In this document: piece after piece, positions 15,475 through 24,778 of the stretch
Layout: each line of letters starts with the position of its first letter
How positions within the stretch are numbered: the first letter of the stretch is position 1
Assembly (NCBI GenBank): GCA_040388605.1
Contig: JAZKBN010000049.1
Span: forward strand, 1-30,629
DNA from: JAZKBN01 sp040388605
GTDB lineage: Bacteria > Bacteroidota > Bacteroidia > Cytophagales > Flexibacteraceae
Direction: 5' to 3'
DNA: 30,629 nucleotides
Translations under genes and position numbers: made by a program
The notes under the pieces: generated by a model
What the model saw: the letters and a program-made list of their open reading frames with translations, nothing else
The model's database searches: none
What the model was told of the DNA's origin: nothing

Positions 15475-18400
15475 ATGAAACAAAAAACTACCAATGCACC
15501 TCTGTTTTCTGCCTGCAAATGGCTTGCAGCAATTTTGATTCTTAATTTTTATGGGATGCATGCGCAGGCGCAAACGCTTGGTAAAGCCGGTAAGTATGCG
15601 GTTTTTTCGGCAACCAACATTTTGGCAGACTCTAACACCCGGTTTGAAGAATATAGTATACACCGGGTAACTACAATTGGTAAGTATGGCAGTGCAGGGT
15701 CAGTTACCGGGCCTTCAATTCCGGGAAATAACGATTCTGATGAAGATTCTGTTAGTCTTGCCGTTTCAGCGATGGGTACGTTCAGATCATGGGTAAATTC
15801 ACAGGAAGAAGTTACCAATGTGGAATACCCGAGTATTTCAGTACACGAAATCAGCTTTTTGAATTTTGCACCCGGCGTAAATACGCTCAGCAACCCATTA
15901 GGCGAAGGTGCAAAATCGGGACCTCCATTACTCGTAAATACAAAGCTCAGCGATACATTAAAATTTACAGGCTCAGCAACAGATTTTTATGTTGTTAAAA
16001 TAACAGGCGATTTTGAGGTAAAAGCCAATGCCTTTGTAAAATTGGGCAATGTTAAGCCGGAAAATATTTATTGGGTGGTAAGCCGTGATGTGAGTATAGA
16101 AAACGGCGCTGTGTTCTCAGGCAATGTGGTTTCGGCCAGGTATATACACGGGGGCAGGCTCAGGGCCGGGCAGGTTTCACTTTATGCCGATAACAATATT
16201 AAATTCAACCCTAATTTAATTGGCCGCGAAATTTACTTTTCGAAAGACAGCATGGCTGCCTACCGCAGTATGAGCCACGCGCTCCCGAAATTCGGGAAAC
16301 TAAGCAGTTATGCTTTGTTGGCCGGCGACACTGCCAAAATTGATTCTGCAAACAGGTTTGTTGACGGTAAATTGGCCTGCCTGCACTTAACAGGAACCAT
16401 ATTGTACCCTGATTCAGTTTTTACAGGTGTAAATATTGATCAGGAATTTACCACAGGCATTGAATTGCTCGACAGGCTGCAACCATACGCTGCTAATATA
16501 CCTGATACCTATAATGCAGCGGCATCAACAACAGCCATAAATAAGATAACCATTAACCCGGGCTATACCTATTTAGGCAGCAATGTAACTATCAGCGATT
16601 CTATATTCTTTACCGGCACCGCTGAATCTGAATATGTAATTGAAGCATCGTCATCGCTTACTATAAGCAGCGGGGTGCACATGAGCTTTACGGGCATTTA
16701 CCCGTCTAAAATTCTCTGGCGGGTATTTGGCAACTTCAGCTATACCAATACCAATTTCAGCGGGGTGGTAATGGCAAGCGGGAAAGTAAACGTAAGCATG
16801 GGTAAAGGACAAACTACACTGATGGCTGCTAAAAATATCAGGTCAGATAGTAAAAGTCTTTCATCGGTAAATGCATCGAGTGTACCATATTATCAATGTA
16901 CAGAAATTCTCATTTGCACAGGACAACAATATAGATTTAACAATACGTCGTCTAATGGATTAAGCATTGCGTGGAATCCGGACGAAAATTATGGCACATA
17001 TTTAGGGTTGCCTATAATAGGTCATAATTTAAACTCCCCATTGTTTACATTCAGGCATGCCGGCGATTTTGTTATTGTTGGCACCACAACTTCAGGAAAT
17101 ATTGTTATTGATGTTAAAGTCCGGGATTGCAATACAATGCGTTATGTGCCCTCCGGCTACAAAGACCTGACTCCTTATTTGAATTACGGCGGTACCGGAG
17201 ATCTGAAAGTAATGCTTACAGATTTGTATCCCGGCAGCTCAAGCGTGATTGTACCAAACACTGATGTGCTGTCCGGAACGTACAGCCCTTTCCAATCACC
17301 AACAGGGACTTCAACCGATGATGTTTATAAAGATATTTACCTTATTCCCGGCAACTATTACGTTTCAGGTAATATGTCGTTAGCATGGAAACGAGCCAAT
17401 CTGGAAGCTGTCAGCTTTACCTTTATGAGCGGTGTTCATATTTTTATGGATGGTCAGGCACCTAAATGCAGAGAAAGTGTGACTGAAAACATAAATTTAA
17501 TAGAGGTGGCTTATAATTGCGGTCTTACCATACAAAACAATTGCTCAATTGAGCCGGCCGGTGATGGATTATGGGGAGGCCTCTTTATGGATGCCGATGA
17601 AGTTTCCCCTAAGGTTGCCATGTTGGGCACAAGCGCACTACCTATAACAATTAAAGGATTTTATAAGCCAATAGGTTCTGTAATGCCTGGTTCCTCAGGC
17701 GCAACAGGAGCACTTGATTTACACTATGTAAATTTTTCAAATGCCATAACTGCGGTAACATGTACATTAGGCACTTCAACAATACCTAACGTAATAAGCC
17801 ACTGCACATTTGTGCCGGGTTTAAGTCTCGAAATTACAGGCTTTCCTACATGGCCTTCAGATGAATTTATTGAGGTAAATGGCGGGTATGTAGATATAAA
17901 CCACTCAGAAACCCCTGAAACTACCTCTGCCTTGCTTCTCAATGGTGTCTTTAGCGCTAATAACATTACAAATATTGAAATGGACGGCAACCGTTTTTAT
18001 GGAGAAAATGCCGGAGTTATGTTATTTGACGGTGCACAGAATTTTAGTTCTTCTTCAGATATATTTTACGGCGGGCAATACGGCTTATACTTGTACAGCG
18101 GCAGCGCAAGCATTTATAAATCGGAAATCAGCAGCAACCATTATGGCCTTTTCCTGGGCATACCGCTTACTGATATTAGTATAAACGAGGCAATTTTCAG
18201 CGGGGGGGAATATGGGCTTTACTCATATCTTGTCGGAACCGGCCCAAACCTTAATGTAATTACAAGTTCAAACTCATATTACAAAAAATTTGCTTCTCCG
18301 GTCGGTACGGGGGTGAGGCTTTCAAACGGCTCACAATTCAACAGCAGCAATGATTCATTTTATGATCTCACCAACGGTATAGACATGCGCGCCGGTTCCT

Positions 18401-19698
18401 CGGCAACAATAGACCTGGCAAAAATCTATAATACAGGAACAGGTATAAAGCTCAGCGATGCCACCAATGCCGAGATTACTAATTCTGAAATTACAAGTAC
18501 ATATACCTGTGTGGATGCGAGCGAAAGCCTTTGCACCTTAAGTGCCTGTACACTGGTCAATTCAAATACCGCCACTTATTTGGTTTTTGGAGATCATGTA
18601 CCGTCTTGTACAGAGTTTAGCGGAGGCATTACAACCATTACCAATTGCCCCCAAATTACCAGCAATTTTACAGGTATACATGCAAACGGGGGCACCGTTC
18701 ATTTTACATATAACAGCGGTATTGCCTGCGCAGCGGGTATGTACCTTGAAGCATGCACATCTGAGGTAAGGAAAAATATATTTAACAGTATAAACTGTAT
18801 TGAGCTTGGCGGCAGGAACAACCATGCCACCGTTACCGAAAACCTGTTTAACATGGGCGAAACGGCCATATATATTAAAAACGATGCTGCATTAACCACA
18901 ACAGAAGCCGATGATCAATTCCTGAAGCTTAACTGCAACCTTTTTGAGCCCTCGGGTGATGTAAGCGACCGATCTGAGGAGCCGGTAGCTTATGGTATTT
19001 ATTTGTACGGGGAGAACACGGCGATACAGGAGATTGGAGGAACGGGATTATCAAGCGCAGAACCTCCGGGCGGCAATATTTGGCCAACATCCACAACATC
19101 AAGGACAACAAGTCCGGGATCGAATATTGAAACAGCATGGGGAAATACTGATAATTGGTATTCAATTTATAACAACAATATTGAGCAACAAGTAAAATAC
19201 AATAAGTATACAAATGAATTTATTGGTACTGTTTACCCAACTGTCGCCACTTCACTTAATTATGCAAACATTCTGATTTCGCCGAATAAATGTGGAACAA
19301 CCTATAACATTACCCATGTAGGCGGAGGGTATGATAATTTAATTTGCCCTGAGCTGGACAATAAACCGTATTTCCCAACCCGATTAGCTGCACCTGAAGA
19401 AGGAATTCATATTACTCATTTAAGTGAATTAGAGGCCGAATCTAAAATAGGGTATTGTGTACCAAATCCGGCTTCATATGAATCAATATTAAAATTTGAA
19501 ATGACGGGCGCTGCAGATGAACTTGAAGCGAATGTCGTAGAAATAGCAACGGGGAAACAATTAATGGTGATTAAACCAATTCAGGACAGCAACCAGTTCC
19601 AAATTCCATTAAATACTCTTTCTTCAGGGATATACAGTATTAAAATACAATTATCTGGGGTTGACGTTGCAACTAGGAAATTGGTTGTAATCAAATAA
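15475..19698 (+). CDS. Giant T9SS-sorted protein: two ice-binding-like (DUF3494) domains plus beta-helix
   Basis: The frame opens at a TTG at 15430; ATG 15475 (1407 residues) is preferred because MKQKTTNAPLFSACKW leads into a signal peptide ending near HAQAQ. Residues of about 34-250 and 270-460 each resemble the DUF3494 ice-binding-like fold: FTGSATDFYVVKITGDF, NIYWVVSRDVSIENGAVFSG, then GGRLRAGQVSLYADNNI in the first, and FTGTAESEYVIEASSSLTIS, KILWRVFGNFSYTNTNFSG in the second. A linker and a long right-handed beta-helix-like region (about 600-1130) follow, with many short SSDIFYGGQYGLYLYSGSASIY-like rungs (NGLYLY, YGLFLG, YGLYSY). Residues 1327-1407 are a T9SS sorting domain (VPNPASYESILKFEM, SSGIYSIKI, KLVVIK). 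DUF3494 proteins can bind ice, but many are adhesin-like, so the role is open. First gene of an operon with 19729. Confidence 0.85.
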   Translation: MKQKTTNAPLFSACKWLAAILILNFYGMHAQAQTLGKAGKYAVFSATNILADSNTRFEEYSIHRVTTIGKYGSAGSVTGPSIPGNNDSDEDSVSLAVSAMGTFRSWVNSQEEVTNVEYPSISVHEISFLNFAPGVNTLSNPLGEGAKSGPPLLVNTKLSDTLKFTGSATDFYVVKITGDFEVKANAFVKLGNVKPENIYWVVSRDVSIENGAVFSGNVVSARYIHGGRLRAGQVSLYADNNIKFNPNLIGREIYFSKDSMAAYRSMSHALPKFGKLSSYALLAGDTAKIDSANRFVDGKLACLHLTGTILYPDSVFTGVNIDQEFTTGIELLDRLQPYAANIPDTYNAAASTTAINKITINPGYTYLGSNVTISDSIFFTGTAESEYVIEASSSLTISSGVHMSFTGIYPSKILWRVFGNFSYTNTNFSGVVMASGKVNVSMGKGQTTLMAAKNIRSDSKSLSSVNASSVPYYQCTEILICTGQQYRFNNTSSNGLSIAWNPDENYGTYLGLPIIGHNLNSPLFTFRHAGDFVIVGTTTSGNIVIDVKVRDCNTMRYVPSGYKDLTPYLNYGGTGDLKVMLTDLYPGSSSVIVPNTDVLSGTYSPFQSPTGTSTDDVYKDIYLIPGNYYVSGNMSLAWKRANLEAVSFTFMSGVHIFMDGQAPKCRESVTENINLIEVAYNCGLTIQNNCSIEPAGDGLWGGLFMDADEVSPKVAMLGTSALPITIKGFYKPIGSVMPGSSGATGALDLHYVNFSNAITAVTCTLGTSTIPNVISHCTFVPGLSLEITGFPTWPSDEFIEVNGGYVDINHSETPETTSALLLNGVFSANNITNIEMDGNRFYGENAGVMLFDGAQNFSSSSDIFYGGQYGLYLYSGSASIYKSEISSNHYGLFLGIPLTDISINEAIFSGGEYGLYSYLVGTGPNLNVITSSNSYYKKFASPVGTGVRLSNGSQFNSSNDSFYDLTNGIDMRAGSSATIDLAKIYNTGTGIKLSDATNAEITNSEITSTYTCVDASESLCTLSACTLVNSNTATYLVFGDHVPSCTEFSGGITTITNCPQITSNFTGIHANGGTVHFTYNSGIACAAGMYLEACTSEVRKNIFNSINCIELGGRNNHATVTENLFNMGETAIYIKNDAALTTTEADDQFLKLNCNLFEPSGDVSDRSEEPVAYGIYLYGENTAIQEIGGTGLSSAEPPGGNIWPTSTTSRTTSPGSNIETAWGNTDNWYSIYNNNIEQQVKYNKYTNEFIGTVYPTVATSLNYANILISPNKCGTTYNITHVGGGYDNLICPELDNKPYFPTRLAAPEEGIHITHLSELEAESKIGYCVPNPASYESILKFEMTGAADELEANVVEIATGKQLMVIKPIQDSNQFQIPLNTLSSGIYSIKIQLSGVDVATRKLVVIK

Positions 19699-19728
19699 AT
19701 AAGGCAACTTACTCTAGCAGATACTTCT

Positions 19729-21123
19729 ATGAAGAACTTCGGCCTTTTGATTTTAATTTCCTTTATTTTGCTTAGGCCAGCCTATTCACAGCAAGTAGTA
19801 TGGGAAAAAATGTATGGAATCAGGGGGGATGATAATGTACAGGTTATTGAGCGAATTCCTGGTGGAACGATTTCAGGAGGAATAAGCGACAGATACGCTG
19901 TTTCCCAAGCAAATGTTTCAAGCACTTATCGGGGTATAGTTATGCTAAAACTCAATGACGAAGGCGATACACTTTGGACAAAATTTATGCACAGCTATGG
20001 CAATGTAATGTCATTGAAAAATCTACCTGACGGAAATCTTCTACTTGCCATTGCCGTCTTCGATTCATTAAATATAAACCCTATACGCCTTCAAAAGATA
20101 AATACCGGTGGTGACATTTTGTGGTCAGTAGATATAGACAGCAGCAGCGGAGATATACCCTTTGATATCTATATTATGCCTGATGGTGGGGCGTTGCTTG
20201 TTGGGCAAACAGATTCCTATACAGGTTTGTCTGATGGCTTTGCGCTCCGTGTTGGGGCTCGCGGGGAGAAAATATGGCGAAAACGTTATACCCCGAACGA
20301 CCAAACCTACCTTTACCATGTTGAACGCTGCGACGGAGATTCGGGCTTCCTTATCAGCGGGGTTGCCGGTTCACGTATTTGGGGGGCCTGGCTCAATGAA
20401 GATGGTAAAACATTAAATGAAAGAATCTTCTGGCAGGAGCCAAACAGCCGTTTTCTTATAAGAGCAGGAGTAATGAACTCACCGGAACATACCCTTGTAG
20501 CCTGGGGCTCTAATTTTGGTACAGATTCCCCGTTATGGTATATGGGAAAATCATACCCTGACGGCGAGCACATTTGGGATTCTACTTTTTACGGCAACCA
20601 ATGTGCATCAGTTTATATAAATACCGATTGCGAGATTATGTTAGAATATGGCGGCGACTCAGGCTTGTTCTTCCGTAAGCAGGACAGCAATGGGAGACCA
20701 ATAAAAATTCTGCAAATAGCCAGTTCAGTGTATTACAACGGCAAGTTCATTAACAGTGTGGCTTGGGGAAACGATGGCACTGCCGTTTTTGCCGGTTATG
20801 CTGTAATTGATCATCGCCGTATATATGATGACTTTTGGTTCTGCAAAATGAGTGATGTGGGTTACCCTTACCTTGGTGTTCAAAAATCGCTTGTGGCAGA
20901 AGATATTTTGGTACCCTATCCTAACCCGGCCAGAAATGCTTTGTTCTTTAATTCAAAGTATGAAGGGCATTTGAGCATTTATACCACATCCGGCCAAACA
21001 ATTCAAACCCAAGCCTACCAACCCGGGGATAAAACCGATATTTCTTCCCTTGCACCCGGTCTGTATATATACAGGTTCAGCAGCAGCAAAGGAGTAAGTA
21101 ACGGCAAGATTATAAAAGAGTAA
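19729..21123 (+). CDS. Secreted T9SS-sorted protein, paralog of the 10616 gene
   Basis: A 464-residue protein of unknown function with a signal peptide (about 1-20, ending in RPAYSQ) followed by QVVWEKMYGI. The same blade-like motifs as in the 10616 product appear (MPDGGALLVGQTD, GARGEKIWRKRYTPNDQTYL, DGEHIWDSTFYG). Residues 384-464 are the sorting domain (PYPNPARNALFF, LSIYTTSGQT, YQPGDKTDISSLAPGLYIYR) ending in KIIKE. Key stretches such as YTTSGQT and PGDKTDIS are identical in the two paralogs, although the DNA differs. It begins 30 bases after the 1407-residue gene and is probably in its operon. Its stop lies 5 bases from the stop of the convergent DUF5686 gene, with no terminator between them. 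Confidence 0.87.
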   Translation: MKNFGLLILISFILLRPAYSQQVVWEKMYGIRGDDNVQVIERIPGGTISGGISDRYAVSQANVSSTYRGIVMLKLNDEGDTLWTKFMHSYGNVMSLKNLPDGNLLLAIAVFDSLNINPIRLQKINTGGDILWSVDIDSSSGDIPFDIYIMPDGGALLVGQTDSYTGLSDGFALRVGARGEKIWRKRYTPNDQTYLYHVERCDGDSGFLISGVAGSRIWGAWLNEDGKTLNERIFWQEPNSRFLIRAGVMNSPEHTLVAWGSNFGTDSPLWYMGKSYPDGEHIWDSTFYGNQCASVYINTDCEIMLEYGGDSGLFFRKQDSNGRPIKILQIASSVYYNGKFINSVAWGNDGTAVFAGYAVIDHRRIYDDFWFCKMSDVGYPYLGVQKSLVAEDILVPYPNPARNALFFNSKYEGHLSIYTTSGQTIQTQAYQPGDKTDISSLAPGLYIYRFSSSKGVSNGKIIKE

Positions 21124-21128
21124 CCCGC

Positions 21129-23594
21129 CTACAGCCCCACACTTACCCTTATACCCTGCACCGAGTTATTTTGCCGGTTAAAGCTGCGCACATAATCAAC
21201 GCTTATTATTTTCATGATGTTGCCAAGGCCTACGCCCAGCTCCATATAGTTATTCAGGCTCTTGGTATTCAGGTAGTTGAAATATGCATTTTCGGTAAAA
21301 TGCAGCCTGCGCATCAGGGGAATCTTATTGAGTATAAAGCCCCCGAAATTATGCAGGCAGTGCGCCTCAACCCATGCATTGGTGGTGCTGTAATTGTAAT
21401 AATCGAGCAATTGGTATCCGTTGGCGCGGTTAACGGCATACAGGGTTCGGTTGCCGAGAAAATGTTTGGCATCGGCAAAAGGCACCACGGCCTTGCTGAG
21501 ATAGGTTCCGTATCCGGCTTCGTAATGCAGGTGGCCAATAAGCCCAAGGTTAAAGTTATCGCGCACGCCAATGCGTATCACATCGAAATCTGCCACGGAA
21601 TTAAATATGCCCGGAATGCCCCTTCGGTAATTCAGGCTGAGCACGGGGTATTTGCCGCGTATGTTTATACGCCCGTCGGGCCTCGACATATATTTCTGCC
21701 CAATGCGGTACTGGAAATTGGCTGTAATTACAAATGAGTTATGCGGAGCCATGGCCAGCGCCGGGTCGTACAGCGAATCAGGCACATTGTGTTGGTAGGG
21801 CGGGTTATTGGCCGTGAAAGCACGGTCTTTAATATTGTTGAAAGTGTATTTGTTCGTATTTTCCAGCGGGAGTCGGCGCTCGAAATTGGCGGTTAAGCGG
21901 GTAACAAAGCCGTTGAACAAATCGCGCTGCCAGGTTGCGTTTACATAACGGCGCTCATAGTGCTTCATGAAGTTCTGCTCATTGAACAGCGTGTATTGCA
22001 GGTTCACCAATGCCGATATAGGGTCCTGGTTATTGAACTGTGCCACATACCTGCCTGCGCTCATTTCTAAACGGTTATAATGTATGGGGTTCCAGGTATG
22101 CAGGTAGCCTGCCTGACCGTACAGTTGTTTTCCGCTGAACCCGTAACGCAGTGCCCCGCTGAACTCGGTTCGCCCGTAAGTGGTATCAAGCCGTTTGCTG
22201 ATTAATATATCAGGGTTAAGAACCAGGCCTTCAACGGTATTAAAAGTTACTGCGCCCAAAAGCCCGCTTACGCTTGTGCTGCGGTGGTGAAAGCTGTTGT
22301 TCCATGAATAGCCATTGATGATATTCATCATCTCAAACTTATTCCCCTTGCGATCAATCGAATCAAGATAGGTCTCCGATGATCGCAGTATTACAATGCT
22401 GTCTTTCACATGGTAATCTTTGATCTCGGCCACGGTTAAGGGCACAGCCCGCACTGAGTCCCAAAAGGCATCGGTTTTTTTATTCGACTGCGGTAAAACA
22501 GTCATCACCTCGCTGCCGAAAAACTTCTTTTCAAGCTTGGGCGTAATTTTATAATTCGTGAGCGATGCATAGGCATAACCGTTCCCCTTAAAGCCGAAGA
22601 CATCGAAATGGTAATAGGCCTGCTGGTTGCCTGGCAGCCAAATGCTGTCGTTAACCGGAATATAAACGGTTTTCATGCGCACGGTATCTACATATTCAAG
22701 GCCCGAGCTGCGGGTAACTTCAAGGTTCAGGCTGTGGATTCGCCAAGTGTTTTCCTGTATGTATATGGTACCGGTAAAGGCTGGGTCGGTTTTACGTCGG
22801 GGCTCAACTTCTATTTTATGAACCATTATTCCGCGTTCCTTAAAGCTTTCAATTAAATGAAATCGATAATACAGCATGGCCGAAGGCGAAACCGGTGAAA
22901 CAAAACCGCGCTTGCTCACACCACCCATATCAATCAGGGGCTTATAAAAATCGAAACGGGCACCGCGGTAATTGTTCCAGCTGAAACCCCGGGGTTTCCC
23001 GCTGGTTTTCGAGGCTATCATCACCTCTTTTTCCTTGGGCTTTTTGTAATAATAATCAGATACTGCCTCGCTGAGGTAAAATATGCCTGCGTTATTGCTG
23101 TCGGCGCCTTCAATCTCTACTTTCTCGCCCAGTATTTTCTTCGGTGCCGATATCATGCGTCCGAGGCCTTTCAGGTAGGCGCGGCATTTAAACTCATCTA
23201 CCTGGTTTAAATACGTTTTCCGCATTTTCTGAGCATGCCGAATAATTGCATAGGCAGGGTCTTCGCCGCCGGTGGTTACGGTAAGCTCTTTGAGCATGGT
23301 GGCCTCGGGCAGCAGGCTTACATTTATTACCTGAGATTTCGGACCCACGGTAACCTGCCTGCTCAGGGCCTTGTAACCAACAAACCTGAAAGTAAGCGTG
23401 GCTGCGCCTTCGGGCAAATCAAAAAACCAATCGCCGTCGGAATTGGCGGTGGCTCCCTTGCCTGTGCCCTCGGCGTACACCGAGGTAAAGGGCAGGGGCA
23501 GGCCTTTTTCATCGCTCACGTGCCCTGACAGCCGGATGGCGGAAACAGCTGAACTATAAAGCAAAAAAACAAGTATGAGTACAGTACTGCGCAT
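21129..23594 (-). CDS. DUF5686 / carboxypeptidase-regulatory-like outer-membrane protein
   Basis: An 821-residue protein of unknown function, common in Bacteroidota. Signal peptide 1-19 (MRSTVLILVFLLYSSAVSA). Residues 20-105 form a carboxypeptidase-regulatory-like beta-sandwich (LSGHVSDEKGLPLPFTSVYA, FRFVGYKALSRQV). From about 115 the DUF5686 region follows (AYAIIRHAQKMRKTYLNQVD, FKCRAYLKGLGRM, KKPKEKEVMIASKTSG). The C-terminal half (about 430-821) has alternating aromatic strands and turns typical of an outer-membrane beta-barrel and ends in VDYVRSFNRQNNSVQGIRV plus a terminal SVGL, a barrel-like final strand. It lacks the plug domain of SusC/TonB receptors. The GC-rich composition matches the core genes. 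It is divergent from the second ATPase pair across 140 bases. Confidence 0.88.
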   Translation of the reverse strand: MRSTVLILVFLLYSSAVSAIRLSGHVSDEKGLPLPFTSVYAEGTGKGATANSDGDWFFDLPEGAATLTFRFVGYKALSRQVTVGPKSQVINVSLLPEATMLKELTVTTGGEDPAYAIIRHAQKMRKTYLNQVDEFKCRAYLKGLGRMISAPKKILGEKVEIEGADSNNAGIFYLSEAVSDYYYKKPKEKEVMIASKTSGKPRGFSWNNYRGARFDFYKPLIDMGGVSKRGFVSPVSPSAMLYYRFHLIESFKERGIMVHKIEVEPRRKTDPAFTGTIYIQENTWRIHSLNLEVTRSSGLEYVDTVRMKTVYIPVNDSIWLPGNQQAYYHFDVFGFKGNGYAYASLTNYKITPKLEKKFFGSEVMTVLPQSNKKTDAFWDSVRAVPLTVAEIKDYHVKDSIVILRSSETYLDSIDRKGNKFEMMNIINGYSWNNSFHHRSTSVSGLLGAVTFNTVEGLVLNPDILISKRLDTTYGRTEFSGALRYGFSGKQLYGQAGYLHTWNPIHYNRLEMSAGRYVAQFNNQDPISALVNLQYTLFNEQNFMKHYERRYVNATWQRDLFNGFVTRLTANFERRLPLENTNKYTFNNIKDRAFTANNPPYQHNVPDSLYDPALAMAPHNSFVITANFQYRIGQKYMSRPDGRINIRGKYPVLSLNYRRGIPGIFNSVADFDVIRIGVRDNFNLGLIGHLHYEAGYGTYLSKAVVPFADAKHFLGNRTLYAVNRANGYQLLDYYNYSTTNAWVEAHCLHNFGGFILNKIPLMRRLHFTENAYFNYLNTKSLNNYMELGVGLGNIMKIISVDYVRSFNRQNNSVQGIRVSVGL

Positions 23595-23695
23595 AGGCCG
23601 GGCTTGGTTAGCGCAAGATAAGTGTTTTGCCCGAAACAGGTAATTGCAGGCCGGTATGGGCGGTGTAAATTCAGGTATTTGCGGCAGATATTGAT

Positions 23696-23703
23696 TAGCT
23701 TTG
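23696..23703 (+). promoter_or_regulatory. -7 element candidate for ATPase pair 2
   Basis: TAGCTTTG matches TAnnTTTG exactly, 31 bases before the ATG at 23735. The best -33 candidate (TTTG at 23678-23681) is only 14 bases upstream, so the promoter is incomplete by the consensus. Confidence 0.35.
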
Positions 23704-23734
23704 TGTTAGAGGAAAAGCTAAAAAGATAAAAGCC

Positions 23735-24778
23735 ATGCTGAAGAAGCTCGAAATTAAGAATTTTACCGTTTTCGAAGACATTACCGTTGAGTTTGCCCCG
23801 GGTCTGAACGTGGTTATTGGCGAGAACGGAACCGGGAAATCACATTTGCTGAAGCTGGGGTATTGTGTAATGAAGAGTAGTTGGGAGGCGGGGAAAGAAA
23901 AGAAAAAAGCTTCTGAGGCAGGATTGAAACCTGAAATGATATCTTATCATGATTTATTTACCAAAAACCTGTTAAATACGTTTGGGGCAGAAAGTATTGA
24001 TAATTTGGGTTCTAAAAGTAATTCAGGCATACATGTAGTTGGGAGTTTCGATGATACCGGCTACCAATTTTCATATAATAAAAGCCTTTGGGAAAGTAGC
24101 GGAGTAACTGTAAGAAACAATGAAAAGTATATGTCGGTACCGCCGGTATTTATACCGCCTAAAGAAGTACTTACAATGTATTCATGGCTGCCTGGCTTAT
24201 ACGGAAAGTATGATTTTAAATTAGACCAAACATATCCTGATCTAACTGATTTACTCCAGGTTCCGCTATTACGCAGCCCTGATTCAACATTAATCGGCAA
24301 TTTAGTTTCGGTAATTCAAACCACTATCGGCGGAAAAATCATTATTAAGAATAACAGATTTTACCTTAGGCTAAATAACGGAACAGACAGGGAAGTAGAA
24401 CTTATTGCAGAAGGTTTCAGAAAACTCGGATTACTGTCATATATAGTGCTTAACGGAACTTTAGAAATCGGCAACACTTTATTTTGGGATGAACCTGAAT
24501 CAAACCTGAACCCACTGATATTAAAAAAATTAGCAAAAATTCTTTATGAACTTTCAGAACTTGGCTTTCAAATAATACTTGCCACACACAGCCTGTTCCT
24601 GATGAAAGAGATTCATATACTTAGCAGCGAAAGTCAACATCCCGTTTCATATATTTCTTTGGAAAAGAAGCAAGGAAAAGTATCTGTTCAGCAGGTAAAT
24701 GATATTGGTGATTTAGATGTTATACCTTCGCTTGAAGCGGAAATTGAACAGGCACCTATTTTCCTGAACACCCCATGA
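23735..24778 (+). CDS. AAA/ABC-type ATPase (AAA_21-like), first gene of pair 2
   Basis: A predicted ATPase of 347 residues starting MLKKLEIKNFTVFEDITVEF, the usual RecF/SMC-like first strands. Walker A GENGTGKSH (29-37), FIPPKEVLTM (139-148), a signature-like AEGFRKLG (225-232), Walker B LFWDEPESNLNP (249-260) with Asp252/Glu253, and a switch His285 in LATHSLFLM. There is no long coiled coil and no TOPRIM domain after the head, so it is neither Rad50 nor a full-length OLD protein. It is not a close copy of the 3577 ATPase: the motifs differ at almost every variable position. Base use changes inside the gene: 28 of 60 G/C at 23761 and 23821, but 20 of 60 at 24061. Its stop overlaps the next start as ATGA (24775-24778). 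Confidence 0.87.
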   Translation: MLKKLEIKNFTVFEDITVEFAPGLNVVIGENGTGKSHLLKLGYCVMKSSWEAGKEKKKASEAGLKPEMISYHDLFTKNLLNTFGAESIDNLGSKSNSGIHVVGSFDDTGYQFSYNKSLWESSGVTVRNNEKYMSVPPVFIPPKEVLTMYSWLPGLYGKYDFKLDQTYPDLTDLLQVPLLRSPDSTLIGNLVSVIQTTIGGKIIIKNNRFYLRLNNGTDREVELIAEGFRKLGLLSYIVLNGTLEIGNTLFWDEPESNLNPLILKKLAKILYELSELGFQIILATHSLFLMKEIHILSSESQHPVSYISLEKKQGKVSVQQVNDIGDLDVIPSLEAEIEQAPIFLNTP

